Source: Gammaproteobacteria bacterium
Lineage (GTDB): Bacteria; Pseudomonadota; Gammaproteobacteria; Nitrococcales; Nitrococcaceae
Length of the DNA stretch: 62,577 bases
Direction: 5' to 3'
NCBI GenBank assembly: GCA_030433275.1
Contig: JAUILK010000017.1
Span: 1-62,577 of the forward strand
In this document: in pieces, positions 45,722-54,754 of the stretch
Layout of the letters: each line of letters opens with the position of its first letter
Position numbering within the stretch: the stretch's first letter is position 1
Notes under the pieces: model-generated
The model's input: only the letters and a program-made list of their open reading frames with translations
Database searches by the model: none
What the model was told of the DNA's origin: nothing
Translations under genes and position numbers: made by a program

Positions 45722-46336
45722 GTGACGCGCCAGTTGCTATCCCTGAGAGGGCGGTCCATGTCCATGTTCAGGTTTCTTGTAGGAATCATCATCGTTCAAG
45801 GCGCGACTGCGGTGCTTGTTTTTGCCGCCCTGCAAACCCCGGCGGTCAACTGGCTGCTTTTCGCGCTGCTTGCTTTGATTGCGGGCATTCTGACCGCGCT
45901 CTGGTTTGCCTCTATTGCCAATCACATCAAAAAAGACGCTCTCGCGCGCATGAAGGAAGCATCAGTGCGGGAGCGAGAGCGACTGCTCGTGTCCACGGAA
46001 AAGGAAAAAAACCGAATATTCCAGCAAACCTACCAGCGATTCAACAAGGAAACCGGCCGTGCTCACGCCAAGGCCAATTTCAAGGTGGGAGCAGCCGTCG
46101 TTGGCGCCGTTGGGGTGGGGGTGGGACTGCTTTCATTGCAGTTTGTGACCTTGGGCTTATTGCCCTTGTTCGCGGCCGCCGGTGGATTGGCGGGCTATGG
46201 GGTGCGCGCCCGTCAGGAGGCCTTGGCACGGCAAGGAAAATCGCTTAAAGGCTTCTTTGGTCGTCGCCGATCGATAAAATCGCTTGGGGCAGAATCGTCG
46301 CTACCGATTGTTTCGCCTAGAAAAGCTTCCCGATAG
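45722..46336 (+). CDS. Membrane protein with coiled coil, unknown function
   Basis: Up to 204 residues. Two hydrophobic segments (about 16-36 and 42-64), then a charged helical stretch (KKDALARMKEASVRERERLL and on, about 70-115), then a glycine/alanine-rich hydrophobic segment (about 122-155) and a basic tail. No family is recognised. GTG at 45722 or ATG at 45758 (MSMFRFLVG) are possible starts; the second follows GAGAGGGCGG and is attractive. It is divergent from arfB and stands alone. Confidence 0.55.
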   Translation: MTRQLLSLRGRSMSMFRFLVGIIIVQGATAVLVFAALQTPAVNWLLFALLALIAGILTALWFASIANHIKKDALARMKEASVRERERLLVSTEKEKNRIFQQTYQRFNKETGRAHAKANFKVGAAVVGAVGVGVGLLSLQFVTLGLLPLFAAAGGLAGYGVRARQEALARQGKSLKGFFGRRRSIKSLGAESSLPIVSPRKASR

Positions 46337-46470
46337 GTTGGACATCGCTCCCATAGATGAGCCGAGTGAGTCCAGTCGCGACAGCTTAACTATGATCGGC
46401 CCGACATGGTCGGGGGCAGAAGATCAATTTTGGTGCATTGGTTCAGCCTGCTGTTGCAATGGATGCTGAG

Positions 46471-47685
46471 TCAGCGTCCATCGTATTCTGCGCCAGGTTC
46501 TGTTCCCATTTTGTGTGGTTCGGCCGGGGGGGTGCTCCTCTTGGTAAGGGAGCCGTGCACTTCAGGGGCGGACCGGGGGGGCGCTTCGCCTTGCGCACGG
46601 CGCTCCTTGGCGATTTCCGCCACAGCGGCTGGCGCTATTAGGCCCAGCATTGCGGCATGCTCGGCCATGCTGAAACTATCCGCAGCCAGTACCAGTGTGC
46701 TGCCTGCTGCGGCAACTTGCTGAGCGAGTGTTTCGATTTCATGGGTGCGGCGCCTGGCGCGACTGATGGCGCGAATGTAGATGGCGTGCACTTTGTCGGG
46801 ATACTCCTGGAGAATACGGGTGTAAGTCTCGGGGTCGTGCTGCCCGCTGTCGCCGATCAGCACGCAGGGCAAGTCTTTGTATAGCGTCAGTATGCTGCGG
46901 ATCAGCTTAAGCTTGTGTTCCTTGGCCCGGCGCGGCAACGGCCGCTGCAGGGTAAATCCCCACTCCCGCAGGAGCAATAAAGGGCCGGCGGGGATGTTGT
47001 GAATATTGAAGAACGTATCCAACATTTCATAAAGGCTCCAGGGGCCACGCGAGACGAACAGCACGGGATTTGTCTCATTGCCCGAGACGCCTTGATGGAG
47101 GGCGCGGTAGAAGGCGGCGACGCCGGGGAAGGCCACGCGACTTGCTGCATCCTGAACGAACATCCGCCACAGCATCATGAAGCGATTGGCAACACCGGTG
47201 TACATCACTGTGTCGTCGATGTCGCTGATCACCACGAAGCGGGCCGAATCCGACGGAATGAATACTTCGGCTTGGCATTTGAGATCTATTTTGGGTTCCA
47301 AGACTTCGAGTTCGAGCGTATGCCAAAGCCGGTCGGCTATCGGTGCCGAACCCGGCGCCATCTGTACCCGGAAATAGCCGTCCCGATCCGTGCTGGTATG
47401 CGTTTCGTTGCCATAGAAACGTGCGGCAAGACGTACGCCGGCGACGCCGCGGCGCGTGAAATGCCTCACGGCGGCGAGGAGGTCGTAGCCGAAGCCACTG
47501 TTCGCCTGCCGATCGTGTCTCATAGTGGACTGCCGCAGCACGCGTCCGATAGCGAAGATCTGTTCAGACGAGCCGTAGCCCCGATAGGGATGAAGGGCGA
47601 GGCCGTGCCGCTGCACATCGGTTCTTACCGATTTGCCAAGGGCGCGTACCGCGCGCCGTAGCGCTTGGCGTATGTCGTGACCCAT
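46471..47685 (-). CDS. App1-type (DUF2183) phosphatase
   Basis: 404 residues. The core is the App1 catalytic domain, a HAD-like phosphatase: FVVISDIDDTVMYTGVANRF near residue 150 carries the Asp-Xaa-Asp-Xaa-Thr signature, SRGPWSLYEMLDTFF near 210, and LIGDSGQHDPETYTRIL near 272 the third acidic motif. In yeast App1 acts on phosphatidate; bacterial members probably act on phospholipids but are little studied. The last 60 residues are low-complexity. The start at 47685 (MGHDIRQALR) is plausible without a strong ribosome site. Confidence 0.83.
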   Translation of the reverse strand: MGHDIRQALRRAVRALGKSVRTDVQRHGLALHPYRGYGSSEQIFAIGRVLRQSTMRHDRQANSGFGYDLLAAVRHFTRRGVAGVRLAARFYGNETHTSTDRDGYFRVQMAPGSAPIADRLWHTLELEVLEPKIDLKCQAEVFIPSDSARFVVISDIDDTVMYTGVANRFMMLWRMFVQDAASRVAFPGVAAFYRALHQGVSGNETNPVLFVSRGPWSLYEMLDTFFNIHNIPAGPLLLLREWGFTLQRPLPRRAKEHKLKLIRSILTLYKDLPCVLIGDSGQHDPETYTRILQEYPDKVHAIYIRAISRARRRTHEIETLAQQVAAAGSTLVLAADSFSMAEHAAMLGLIAPAAVAEIAKERRAQGEAPPRSAPEVHGSLTKRSTPPAEPHKMGTEPGAEYDGR

Positions 47686-47895
47686 GATCGCTGCTCAATT
47701 TCGTAAGATTGGAATTATTGTATCAAGTATATCAACTATATAGAGCGCCAATCCGGCCTTAGGCCAATCGGGGAGGAAGCGCGATCAGGGCTGACGATTT
47801 GCTTCATCGATCTTGAGACACCTAACAACGTGTTCCCTTTATACACGCGGCATGGGTTCGATTGGCTTGGAGATCGTTTTGCGCGCGGCTTTGGT

Positions 47896-48861
47896 CTACA
47901 GCCATTCGGCTCGCCGAAACCGATAATAAAGGTAGCCGCAGACCACGAGGATGACGAGGAGCGCGACGGGGTAGCCGTACTTCCAGTCCAGTTCAGGCAT
48001 GACTTTGAAGTTCATGCCCCAGACTCCGGCGAAGACCGTTGCTACGGCGAAAATGGCGGCCCAGGCGGCTAACCGTTTGTTCACCTCGGTCTCGCCGATG
48101 GCAATCATCGACAGATTGACCTGGATGGCCGTGGTGATGGTCTCGCGAATAGTGTCGATGGTCGTGTTGATGCGCTGGAGATGATCATATACGTCCCGAA
48201 AATATTCGTGGGTGTTGACGCACATGGCGGGTACCCGGCCACCGAATAGGCGACCCGTTGCCTCCATCAGCGGCACCACGGCGTGTCTTAGCACCATGGC
48301 CTTGCGTTTAAGCTGGTAGAGACGCTGGATGCTGCTGCGCTCCGAACCTTTGGTGAACATCTGCTCCTCGAGGATCTCCAGCTCCGTCTCCAGCTCCTCG
48401 GCCACCGGGAAGTAGCGGTCTACCACCGCGTCCATCAGCGCATAGAGCACGAACGCTGAGCCCTGGCCCAGCAGCTGCGGCTCGCGCTCGCAACGGGCGC
48501 GCACGCCGAGCAAGCTGTGCCGGCTGCGATTGCGCACCGAGAGCACGTAATTCGCGCCGACGAAAATATCCACCTCACCCTGGCGCACTTTGCCATCGAC
48601 CAGCTCGATGGTGTGCAAGACGACGAACAAGGAATCCTCGTATTCCTCGATCTTGGGGCGTTGGTGCCCGTGATGGGCATCTTCCACGGCCAGTTCGTGG
48701 AGCTGGAATTCCCGCTGTAACTGTTCCAGCTCGGCAGGTTCTGCGTCCCGCAGTGCGACCCATACGAAACAGTTTCGGCGCTTGAGGTAGGTGCCGATCT
48801 CCGAGACTTGAATGTCGCGCAGCTTCTTACCTTCCTGATAAGCGACACAGTTGATGAGCAT
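47896..48861 (-). CDS. corA: Magnesium/cobalt transporter CorA
   Basis: The 321-residue protein has the CorA layout: an acidic cytoplasmic N-terminal domain, a long stalk helix, and two C-terminal membrane segments with the selectivity motif in VWGMNFKVMPELDW near residue 280 (Gly-Met-Asn intact, followed by the conserved MPEL). The C-terminus is basic (YYRFRRAEWL), as usual. It forms a pentameric channel in the inner membrane. It stands alone, divergent from the HDOD gene. Confidence 0.93.
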   Translation of the reverse strand: MLINCVAYQEGKKLRDIQVSEIGTYLKRRNCFVWVALRDAEPAELEQLQREFQLHELAVEDAHHGHQRPKIEEYEDSLFVVLHTIELVDGKVRQGEVDIFVGANYVLSVRNRSRHSLLGVRARCEREPQLLGQGSAFVLYALMDAVVDRYFPVAEELETELEILEEQMFTKGSERSSIQRLYQLKRKAMVLRHAVVPLMEATGRLFGGRVPAMCVNTHEYFRDVYDHLQRINTTIDTIRETITTAIQVNLSMIAIGETEVNKRLAAWAAIFAVATVFAGVWGMNFKVMPELDWKYGYPVALLVILVVCGYLYYRFRRAEWL

Positions 48862-49191
48862 GGTTAGACCTTGGGTGGTTCGGACACGAAGCAGCGCAGC
48901 TCAGCGCATCAAAGCCACTCGCGGCCAGCCCGGCCGACCGAACTGAGTGCGTGAGTCAATCGACCTTCGGAAAGGTTATGGCCGGGCGGGTTATCGCTTT
49001 GTAAAAAATACGTTGATGGCGTTGGTGCGCGAACGCGATAGGGTCAGTGTAGCCATGTCTGTCGGCGTTTGGGAAGAAATTTTGGGAATTGAGCGTGAAG
49101 ACAATTAAGGCCTGCTTTTTCTCGAGCTCACCGTGCACAAATAACTCAATTGTAGTATTTTTTAGTAATCAAAAAGAAAGCAAGGAAGCAT
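48862..49191. promoter_or_regulatory. Divergent promoter region of corA and the HDOD gene
   Basis: 330 bases without a supportable gene. The right part is A+T-rich (near 49140-49190) and holds the AAGGAAG ribosome site of the HDOD gene. A magnesium-sensing leader for corA could be here, but no such fold is evident by eye. Confidence 0.4.
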
Positions 49192-50787
49192 ATGAACTCG
49201 GAAATGCATGACTACTTGCGCTCGTGCGCCAACCTTCCGACGCTTTCGGAAGTCACGCTGTGCATTGTCAAAATCGGTCGTAATTCGGACATGGATCTGG
49301 GCGAAGTGGCGAAATTGCTTTCGAGCGATCCAGTGCTTGCAGAGAAAATGTTGCATGCTGCCAACTCGCCGCTGTATCGGCAGCGGCGCAGGTCCGAAAA
49401 TCTTCGCCAAGCCTTAACTCTTCTCGGCTTGAACGCCGCCGTCATTTTGGCTCTGGGTTTCTCGCTGGCCATATGTCTTCGCAATGTCGGCGAGCAAGAG
49501 GCCGGTTTTAATAGATTCTGGCGGCGCGCCCTCCTTTCCGGGTTGGCTTGCCGGCTCCTCGGTAAGGAGCTGGGCATACGCTCGCAGGAGGAACTTTTCC
49601 TCGCCGGACTCCTGCAAGACATTGGGGTGGTGGCTCTGGATATCGTTTTTTCCGGCTTCTATACGTCGGCAGTGGAAGGGGCTCCCGATCACGAGGCCGT
49701 GCCTACGAAAGAGAGGGAGTGGTTTGACACGGACCACCTGGAGGTGGGGGCGTGGCTTATGCGTGAATGGGGGCTGCCAGAATATTTGCCGTTGGCGGCA
49801 TTGGCCAGCCATGATCTTGGCGAGGCGCACGTTCCGGTGAATCTGACCTCTTTCATCGGGTGCGTTGCGGTCTCTGGGCGTCTCGCGGACATTTTTTTGG
49901 CGTCGAAATTGGAAACAGCCATTGCCACCGCAACGCACGCTGCACGGACATGCCTCGGCATGGATAATCAAGCCCTGGACAGGGTTCTGACGCAGATGGT
50001 GGCCTCGGTGCCAGAGATCGAAGCCCTGTTTGAAAGGCCGATTTTGCCGGCGACGCAGGCCATGAGCGTCATCAATCAAGCCCGGGATTTGCTTTCCGAA
50101 CATGACCCTCAACCGCTCCAGCGGACGACAAAGACAAAATGTAAAGGCGCAGAGGAGCTTCCGCTGGTCGACAACGATTATGACAAGTCTTGCGAGGAGC
50201 AAAGACATCGTGTTGCGGTGCTCGGTGCCTTCAGCCGTAGTCACTTCAATGAGTCGCTGTCGAAGGAATTTGCTTTGGCGAATGAGCTGCGCTGGCCGCT
50301 AAGTTTGGTCTTTTTGGAGTTCGATCCTCTCAATACATCTTTTGACGATGCGGCGCTCATGGTGATTGCCCAGAAAATACAAGCCGGTCTCCGTCAAGGT
50401 GATGTGCTGGCGCGCCACGATGGCAACAAATTCGTTCTTCTATTGCCTGGTATAGGCCTTGTTGCTGCGCATAAGGTCATCGATCGGGTTCGGAGCTGTG
50501 TAGAGGCGGCGGAATATCCGCAGCCCTTGGCGAAAGCGCTGCGCACGACAGTATCTGCGGGCGCTGCAGCTCATATGGATGGTGGGCGCTGTTTCGAAAA
50601 GCCCGAAGATTTGCTACAGGCGGCGGAACGCGCGTTGTATTTAGCCAAGCGCGAGAGTCGAGATCACTCGGAATTACAGCTGAGCAAGAAGGGGCATTCG
50701 GACAGGTTTGAGCATTCGGTAGATCGGGCCGATACTCGCCGCGATTCTAGCCGTTTGTTTCGCTGGCGTCATTTGTTTCGCCGGTAA
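49192..50787 (+). CDS. HDOD domain protein with degenerate GGDEF domain
   Basis: 531 residues. Residues about 5-210 are an HDOD domain: LPTLSEVTLCIVKIGRNSDM, LSSDPVLAEKMLHAANSPLY near 43, LRQALTLLGLNAAVILALGF near 72, ELFLAGLLQDIGVVALDIV near 134. The C-terminal domain (about 335-500) has the GGDEF fold, but the signature is RHDGNKFVLLL, so it cannot make c-di-GMP and may bind ligand or partner only. The start at 49192 has AAGGAAG 6 nt upstream. Likely a signalling scaffold. Confidence 0.87.
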   Translation: MNSEMHDYLRSCANLPTLSEVTLCIVKIGRNSDMDLGEVAKLLSSDPVLAEKMLHAANSPLYRQRRRSENLRQALTLLGLNAAVILALGFSLAICLRNVGEQEAGFNRFWRRALLSGLACRLLGKELGIRSQEELFLAGLLQDIGVVALDIVFSGFYTSAVEGAPDHEAVPTKEREWFDTDHLEVGAWLMREWGLPEYLPLAALASHDLGEAHVPVNLTSFIGCVAVSGRLADIFLASKLETAIATATHAARTCLGMDNQALDRVLTQMVASVPEIEALFERPILPATQAMSVINQARDLLSEHDPQPLQRTTKTKCKGAEELPLVDNDYDKSCEEQRHRVAVLGAFSRSHFNESLSKEFALANELRWPLSLVFLEFDPLNTSFDDAALMVIAQKIQAGLRQGDVLARHDGNKFVLLLPGIGLVAAHKVIDRVRSCVEAAEYPQPLAKALRTTVSAGAAAHMDGGRCFEKPEDLLQAAERALYLAKRESRDHSELQLSKKGHSDRFEHSVDRADTRRDSSRLFRWRHLFRR

Positions 50788-50822
50788 GAATAAAGCGCCT
50801 ATGGCAAACAGCGGATGGAGGT

Positions 50823-50865
50823 GAGCGGATCGACAACCTATCGAGACGCTCGACGTCGATCGCTC
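50823..50865. terminator. Possible bidirectional terminator stem
   Basis: GAGCG-G-ATCGAC (50823-50834) pairs with GTCGAT-CGCTC (50855-50865), an 11-bp stem with one bulged base, between two convergent genes. No T run follows, so the assignment is weak. Confidence 0.3.
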
Positions 50866-50949
50866 CGTTCCGGCCGTGCGAGAGTGCGAAACTGGTATGA
50901 AGGCCTATTGGCTCTTTGGTCGTTTTCCGGCGTTGAGAATAACGGCTGA

Positions 50950-51330
50950 CTAGCGTTCATGGGTTTTCTCCCATTGCCCCTTGAGATCGGCGAACGGTTT
51001 GTAGGTACTTGGCGCCGTTCGCGGGTCGGCATGTCCGTCCGTTCGACTCGTATCCAAGTGGCGGGCATGTTCGTTTTCATGGCAGTAGAGGCAGAGCAAT
51101 TCCCAATTGCTGCCATCGGGCGGGTTGTTGTCGTGATTGTGGTCCTTGTGGTGGACAGTGAGCATGGAGAGGTTGGTGCGGTCGAACTCACGGGTGCAGC
51201 GTGCGCAGATCCAAGGATAGAGTTTGAGCGCTTGCGCGCGGTAGCCGCGTTCCCGCTGCGCGCGACTGTGCTGTGCCTCGGCAACGAGTCGGTCCAGTTT
51301 ATCGGCATTGGGTGGTGGTTTTTTTTGCAT
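50950..51330 (-). CDS. yajD: HNH nuclease family protein YajD
   Basis: The 126-residue protein has an HNH domain: ICARCTREFDRTNLSMLTVH near residue 41 with the first Cys pair, HHKDHNHDNNPPDGSNWELL near 60, and CLYCHENEHARHLD near 80 with the second Cys pair. The opening KLDRLVAEAQHSRAQRERGY and the closing KPFADLKGQWEKTHE match YajD. Probably a structural zinc and a DNA-cutting site; its role in cells is not known. Confidence 0.9.
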   Translation of the reverse strand: MQKKPPPNADKLDRLVAEAQHSRAQRERGYRAQALKLYPWICARCTREFDRTNLSMLTVHHKDHNHDNNPPDGSNWELLCLYCHENEHARHLDTSRTDGHADPRTAPSTYKPFADLKGQWEKTHER

Positions 51331-51407
51331 ATAGGTGTCCCCGAGAATACATACAATGGGTAAACCAAGCGCTTAACTGACTTCGATTTAACTAATTAGA
51401 CTGAATT

Positions 51408-54323
51408 TCAGCGGCCGCGTTGCATTTTTTGGCTGCTCCAGCGTACGGCGAGTTCGTCCGTATTTTTCAGGCCCGCGCCCGGTAAGGCATGGTTCAGCAT
51501 GGCTTTGTCGGTGCCGCCGGTGGCCGAGGCCAGCCGATTCTCCCAGATCGCTTGATGTGCCATGGGGCATTCGCGCCAGTCGAACAGATGAACCGCAGGG
51601 ACCTCGATGATTCCAGTCTCGATTAACCGGCGCACCGCTTCGGCCTCCGCTGCGCTGCACAGGTGAGTGCCGACGATGCGGGCGCTCGGCATGAGAATGC
51701 GGCGCTGGTCCTTGCTTATCGACAAGGCATAGAAGCTGTAACGCTGCTGCGCCATTTCCTCGCAGTAGACGATTCGGCCGGTATGGGGGCGCACGAGTAA
51801 GGTGGAGAGCGCAAGGGTGTCTTGGCGGGCGCGTTCGATGATGAGGTCGGGCGCACCGGAAGGGCAATTGCTTTGTCGCAGCAGTTGGCCAAGCGCTTCC
51901 GCCAGGGGGCTGAGGGTTCGCTGGATGAATTCTCGCCGCGCGGCCTTGCCGTTCGTGCTATCCGTGCGGCTATCCGGTAAACCCTGTGGGGTCTTGCCCC
52001 AGAGGAATTTAGGCGCACGTTGTTCCAGTGCCTCGATGGAAAGAATACCGACGAGCGCATCGCCGAGCTCCAGAGCATGCACGCGTTCCCGCTGGGCTTG
52101 TGTGCGCGTGATGACGGCGAGTCGGGCCCGGGCGGCCTGAGCGGCCGCCAGCAGCTTTTGTCCGGTGGCATCGTCGTCTTCTTCGCCCGTCATCCCGTAG
52201 TAGATCACGACGGTTTCGCAGGGCCGCAGCCCGGCACGCTGCAGCATGTCCGCCGGGTCGGCCTTGCCGGGCTTGCCCAGAAACGCCATAACCTCGTTTT
52301 CAGCGGTACTCTGCAAGGCCAGGGTGCCGCCTTCGGCGAGCGCCTGAAAGCTGCGGGCGAAACCCGGTGCGTCGGCATGGGAGACAGCGTAGTCGACGAG
52401 TGTCCGATCGTTTGCGGTCCGAACGGCGGCAAGCCATGTTTCGCCCCGGGTCTGCCATTCGCCCCAGTGGCCCGGGTCGGCGGGAATTGGTGTGAAGCAG
52501 TCCGCCAGCCCTTTTGCCTCGCGGTTGATGGCGCCCGCTCCGAGCTCGCGCATGGCCGTGGCATGCGCCTCGTTCGGGGTCAGGCTGGTAGCTTTGACGC
52601 CGAGGGTGAGACCCAGCTTGACCGTCCAGCGGTCCGCGTCGCAGCCGGCGTCTTCCACCAGCACCCGCTTGCCGGGTTGAATTTCGAGGGCGTTGATGAG
52701 GCCGCGGTAGGCTGTACCTGCCGCGACCAAGAAGCTGCCCGCCGCTTCAAGCGGCACTCCGGCGGGTAGGGGGAGGCATTGCGGGCCCTGCACGAGCATG
52801 AACTGCTGATGAGTACCATCGGGCGTTTCGTAGCCTTGATGGATGAACCGGCTCATCATTGGCTCTTCGCCGTCCCGCGGGTCGAGCAGCTCGCGGCGTC
52901 CGGGGTAGATGACCACCAGTTCGCCCACCTGCAGGCGGCCTTCGGCCTGGACTGCTTCGCCCAGCTCGGCGATCAGTCCCAGGCCGCCTGAGCCGGTGAC
53001 ATGCTCATCTTCATCGTGTAGATCGAAGACGCTGGAGGGTAGGCCAGTGATGGTTGAGACATCGGTGCGGTTGAGCTCCGAGGCGAGCACATAGAGCAGG
53101 GCTTCGTTGGGCTTGGGTCGCGGAACCTCCAGTATAATTTCGGTTTCCTGCTCCTTGGGTGGGCCGTGCTCGGGTTCCCCGGTAGCAGGGTTTTTCACTA
53201 CGGACCAGGCGTATTGCATTTGCGGCAGCGGAGTCACCCCCGGTATGAAGGGGCTGCCGATGGGCAAGAGCCAATATTCGTCCTCCAAACGTTTGAGCTC
53301 TGCGGCGCTGAACTGCGGCCGGCGACGCAGAGGCAGCGCCGGTGAGCGCTTGTCCAGAAACAGCCGAATGCCTTTCTTGCCGCCATGCTCTGGGTCTAAG
53401 ACGAACCGCGTGAAGGCATCCGCCTCAGCGGCGAGTCCCGTTTCGATCCCCTCCTCGAGCCCCGTTCTCACCAGCTCTACAATAGTTTCGGCTACCCGGC
53501 CGCGGCCCACATGGCGGGCTTGTGCCAGGCATTGCTGCAGGTACGGGTCTTGTTCTATTTCGGACCAATCCAGGGCATCTGGTGTGTCCCACTGCGCCCG
53601 TTGCTGGCGGCGAAAGGCCCGCGTCTCGGCGACCGGGTTCTGGGTGCCGCGAGCGCATTGGGCGGCGAGCAATCGGGCACGGCTGAGCACATCGGTTGAT
53701 CCTGTGACCACTTCGTCGAGCAGTCCCCCGTCCTTGGCGATATCGGCCCGGATGAGGCGGCCGCAGAGCAGCCAGCCAAGTGCGATCGGCAGGCTGGTGA
53801 GGGGCTCTGCGAGCGCGGCCTCGACCAATCGCGGTAGGCGTTGGGTGCCACCGAATGCGGGCGGCAGGAAGAGGTTGATTTCGGGTTGGCCCATGCGGGT
53901 GCGCGCATTGCCGATCCGGAAGTGGCAAGCCATGGCCAGCTCGCAGCCTCCGCCCAGCGCGGGACCATCGATGGCGGCCACCACGGGCTTGTCCATGGCC
54001 TCGATACCGGCGAGCAGCGCATGGGCCTTGGCGACCAGTGCCCGTGCCTCGGTCGGTTCATTGAGCCCCCCCAGCAGCTCGCGGATATCGGCGCCGGCGC
54101 TGAAGGAGGTGGTTGCGCGGGCGCTGAGCACCACGGCTCTGACCTCCTCGTGATGCTCAAGGTGCTCAAAAGCCCGGGCAAGTGCCTCCAAAACCCGGCT
54201 CGATAGGGCGTTGACCGGCGGGTGATGAATCAGCACGGTGGCGATCAGGGCACTCTGGCTCGCGGGCACGCGATCGTAGCGCACGCGTAAGTATTGCTCA
54301 TCCTCGAAGACCGGCTGTGGCAT
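51408..54323 (-). CDS. Enoyl-CoA hydratase / enoyl-CoA reductase fusion, like the end of propionyl-CoA synthase
   Basis: 971 residues. Residues about 1-300 are a crotonase domain with SFSAGADIREL near 72 (oxyanion hole), GPALGGGCELAMAC near 118 and GQPEINLFLPPAFGGTQRLP near 142, so both acidic catalytic residues are present. Residues about 360-960 match the medium-chain reductase domain of crotonyl-CoA carboxylase/reductase and propionyl-CoA synthase: PIGSPFIPGVTPLPQMQYAW, GYETPDGTHQQFMLVQGPQ, LIIERARQDTLALSTLLVRP. The acyl-CoA ligase domain of propionyl-CoA synthase is missing. The expected glycine-rich nucleotide loop after PGKRVLVE reads DAGCDADRW, so cofactor binding may be altered. It could turn 3-hydroxypropionyl-CoA into propionyl-CoA through acrylyl-CoA. 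It stands alone. Confidence 0.82.
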   Translation of the reverse strand: MPQPVFEDEQYLRVRYDRVPASQSALIATVLIHHPPVNALSSRVLEALARAFEHLEHHEEVRAVVLSARATTSFSAGADIRELLGGLNEPTEARALVAKAHALLAGIEAMDKPVVAAIDGPALGGGCELAMACHFRIGNARTRMGQPEINLFLPPAFGGTQRLPRLVEAALAEPLTSLPIALGWLLCGRLIRADIAKDGGLLDEVVTGSTDVLSRARLLAAQCARGTQNPVAETRAFRRQQRAQWDTPDALDWSEIEQDPYLQQCLAQARHVGRGRVAETIVELVRTGLEEGIETGLAAEADAFTRFVLDPEHGGKKGIRLFLDKRSPALPLRRRPQFSAAELKRLEDEYWLLPIGSPFIPGVTPLPQMQYAWSVVKNPATGEPEHGPPKEQETEIILEVPRPKPNEALLYVLASELNRTDVSTITGLPSSVFDLHDEDEHVTGSGGLGLIAELGEAVQAEGRLQVGELVVIYPGRRELLDPRDGEEPMMSRFIHQGYETPDGTHQQFMLVQGPQCLPLPAGVPLEAAGSFLVAAGTAYRGLINALEIQPGKRVLVEDAGCDADRWTVKLGLTLGVKATSLTPNEAHATAMRELGAGAINREAKGLADCFTPIPADPGHWGEWQTRGETWLAAVRTANDRTLVDYAVSHADAPGFARSFQALAEGGTLALQSTAENEVMAFLGKPGKADPADMLQRAGLRPCETVVIYYGMTGEEDDDATGQKLLAAAQAARARLAVITRTQAQRERVHALELGDALVGILSIEALEQRAPKFLWGKTPQGLPDSRTDSTNGKAARREFIQRTLSPLAEALGQLLRQSNCPSGAPDLIIERARQDTLALSTLLVRPHTGRIVYCEEMAQQRYSFYALSISKDQRRILMPSARIVGTHLCSAAEAEAVRRLIETGIIEVPAVHLFDWRECPMAHQAIWENRLASATGGTDKAMLNHALPGAGLKNTDELAVRWSSQKMQRGR

Positions 54324-54754
54324 GGGGCGTCTCCTGTGTTCGATTGCGTGCGGGGCGGGCCGGGCCGGTTTACCCGGCTATCCATCGCAAGGCCCAGCGT
54401 GTGCGCCGCTCGGCGATTGCGGTTACGAACGGCTGATCCGCGGCCGCCCTACGCCATGGTGCTGGATCGATCCTAACGCTTTAGCGGCTGACTCAGAAGG
54501 GCGGAGGGGCCGAAGTCCGCCTAGGATCTGACAATCGATATTCTTACCCTTCTCAATAACGCTTCGAGATATCGGTGTCGTGTGCCGTCGCATGGTGCAG
54601 GGCATCGCAGAACTCGATGTGCAATGGGCGAGACAAAGCGGCATGGTTACCGGGCCCGATGCATTGAAACAAGACCCAACCCCATGGTGCCAAAAAGGGC
54701 TAAATCCAGATATCTTCATTCTCCACCCTGAGTAGCCTGCGCGCTGGAGTAACG
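54324..54754. other. Intergenic stretch, no gene seen
   Basis: 430 bases between the fusion gene's start and the stop of the LysR gene (both minus). Open frames are below 100 codons and unrecognised. The plus-strand part near 54560-54720 has a codon-like composition and may be the remnant of a lost gene, but no similarity can be named. Confidence 0.4.
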
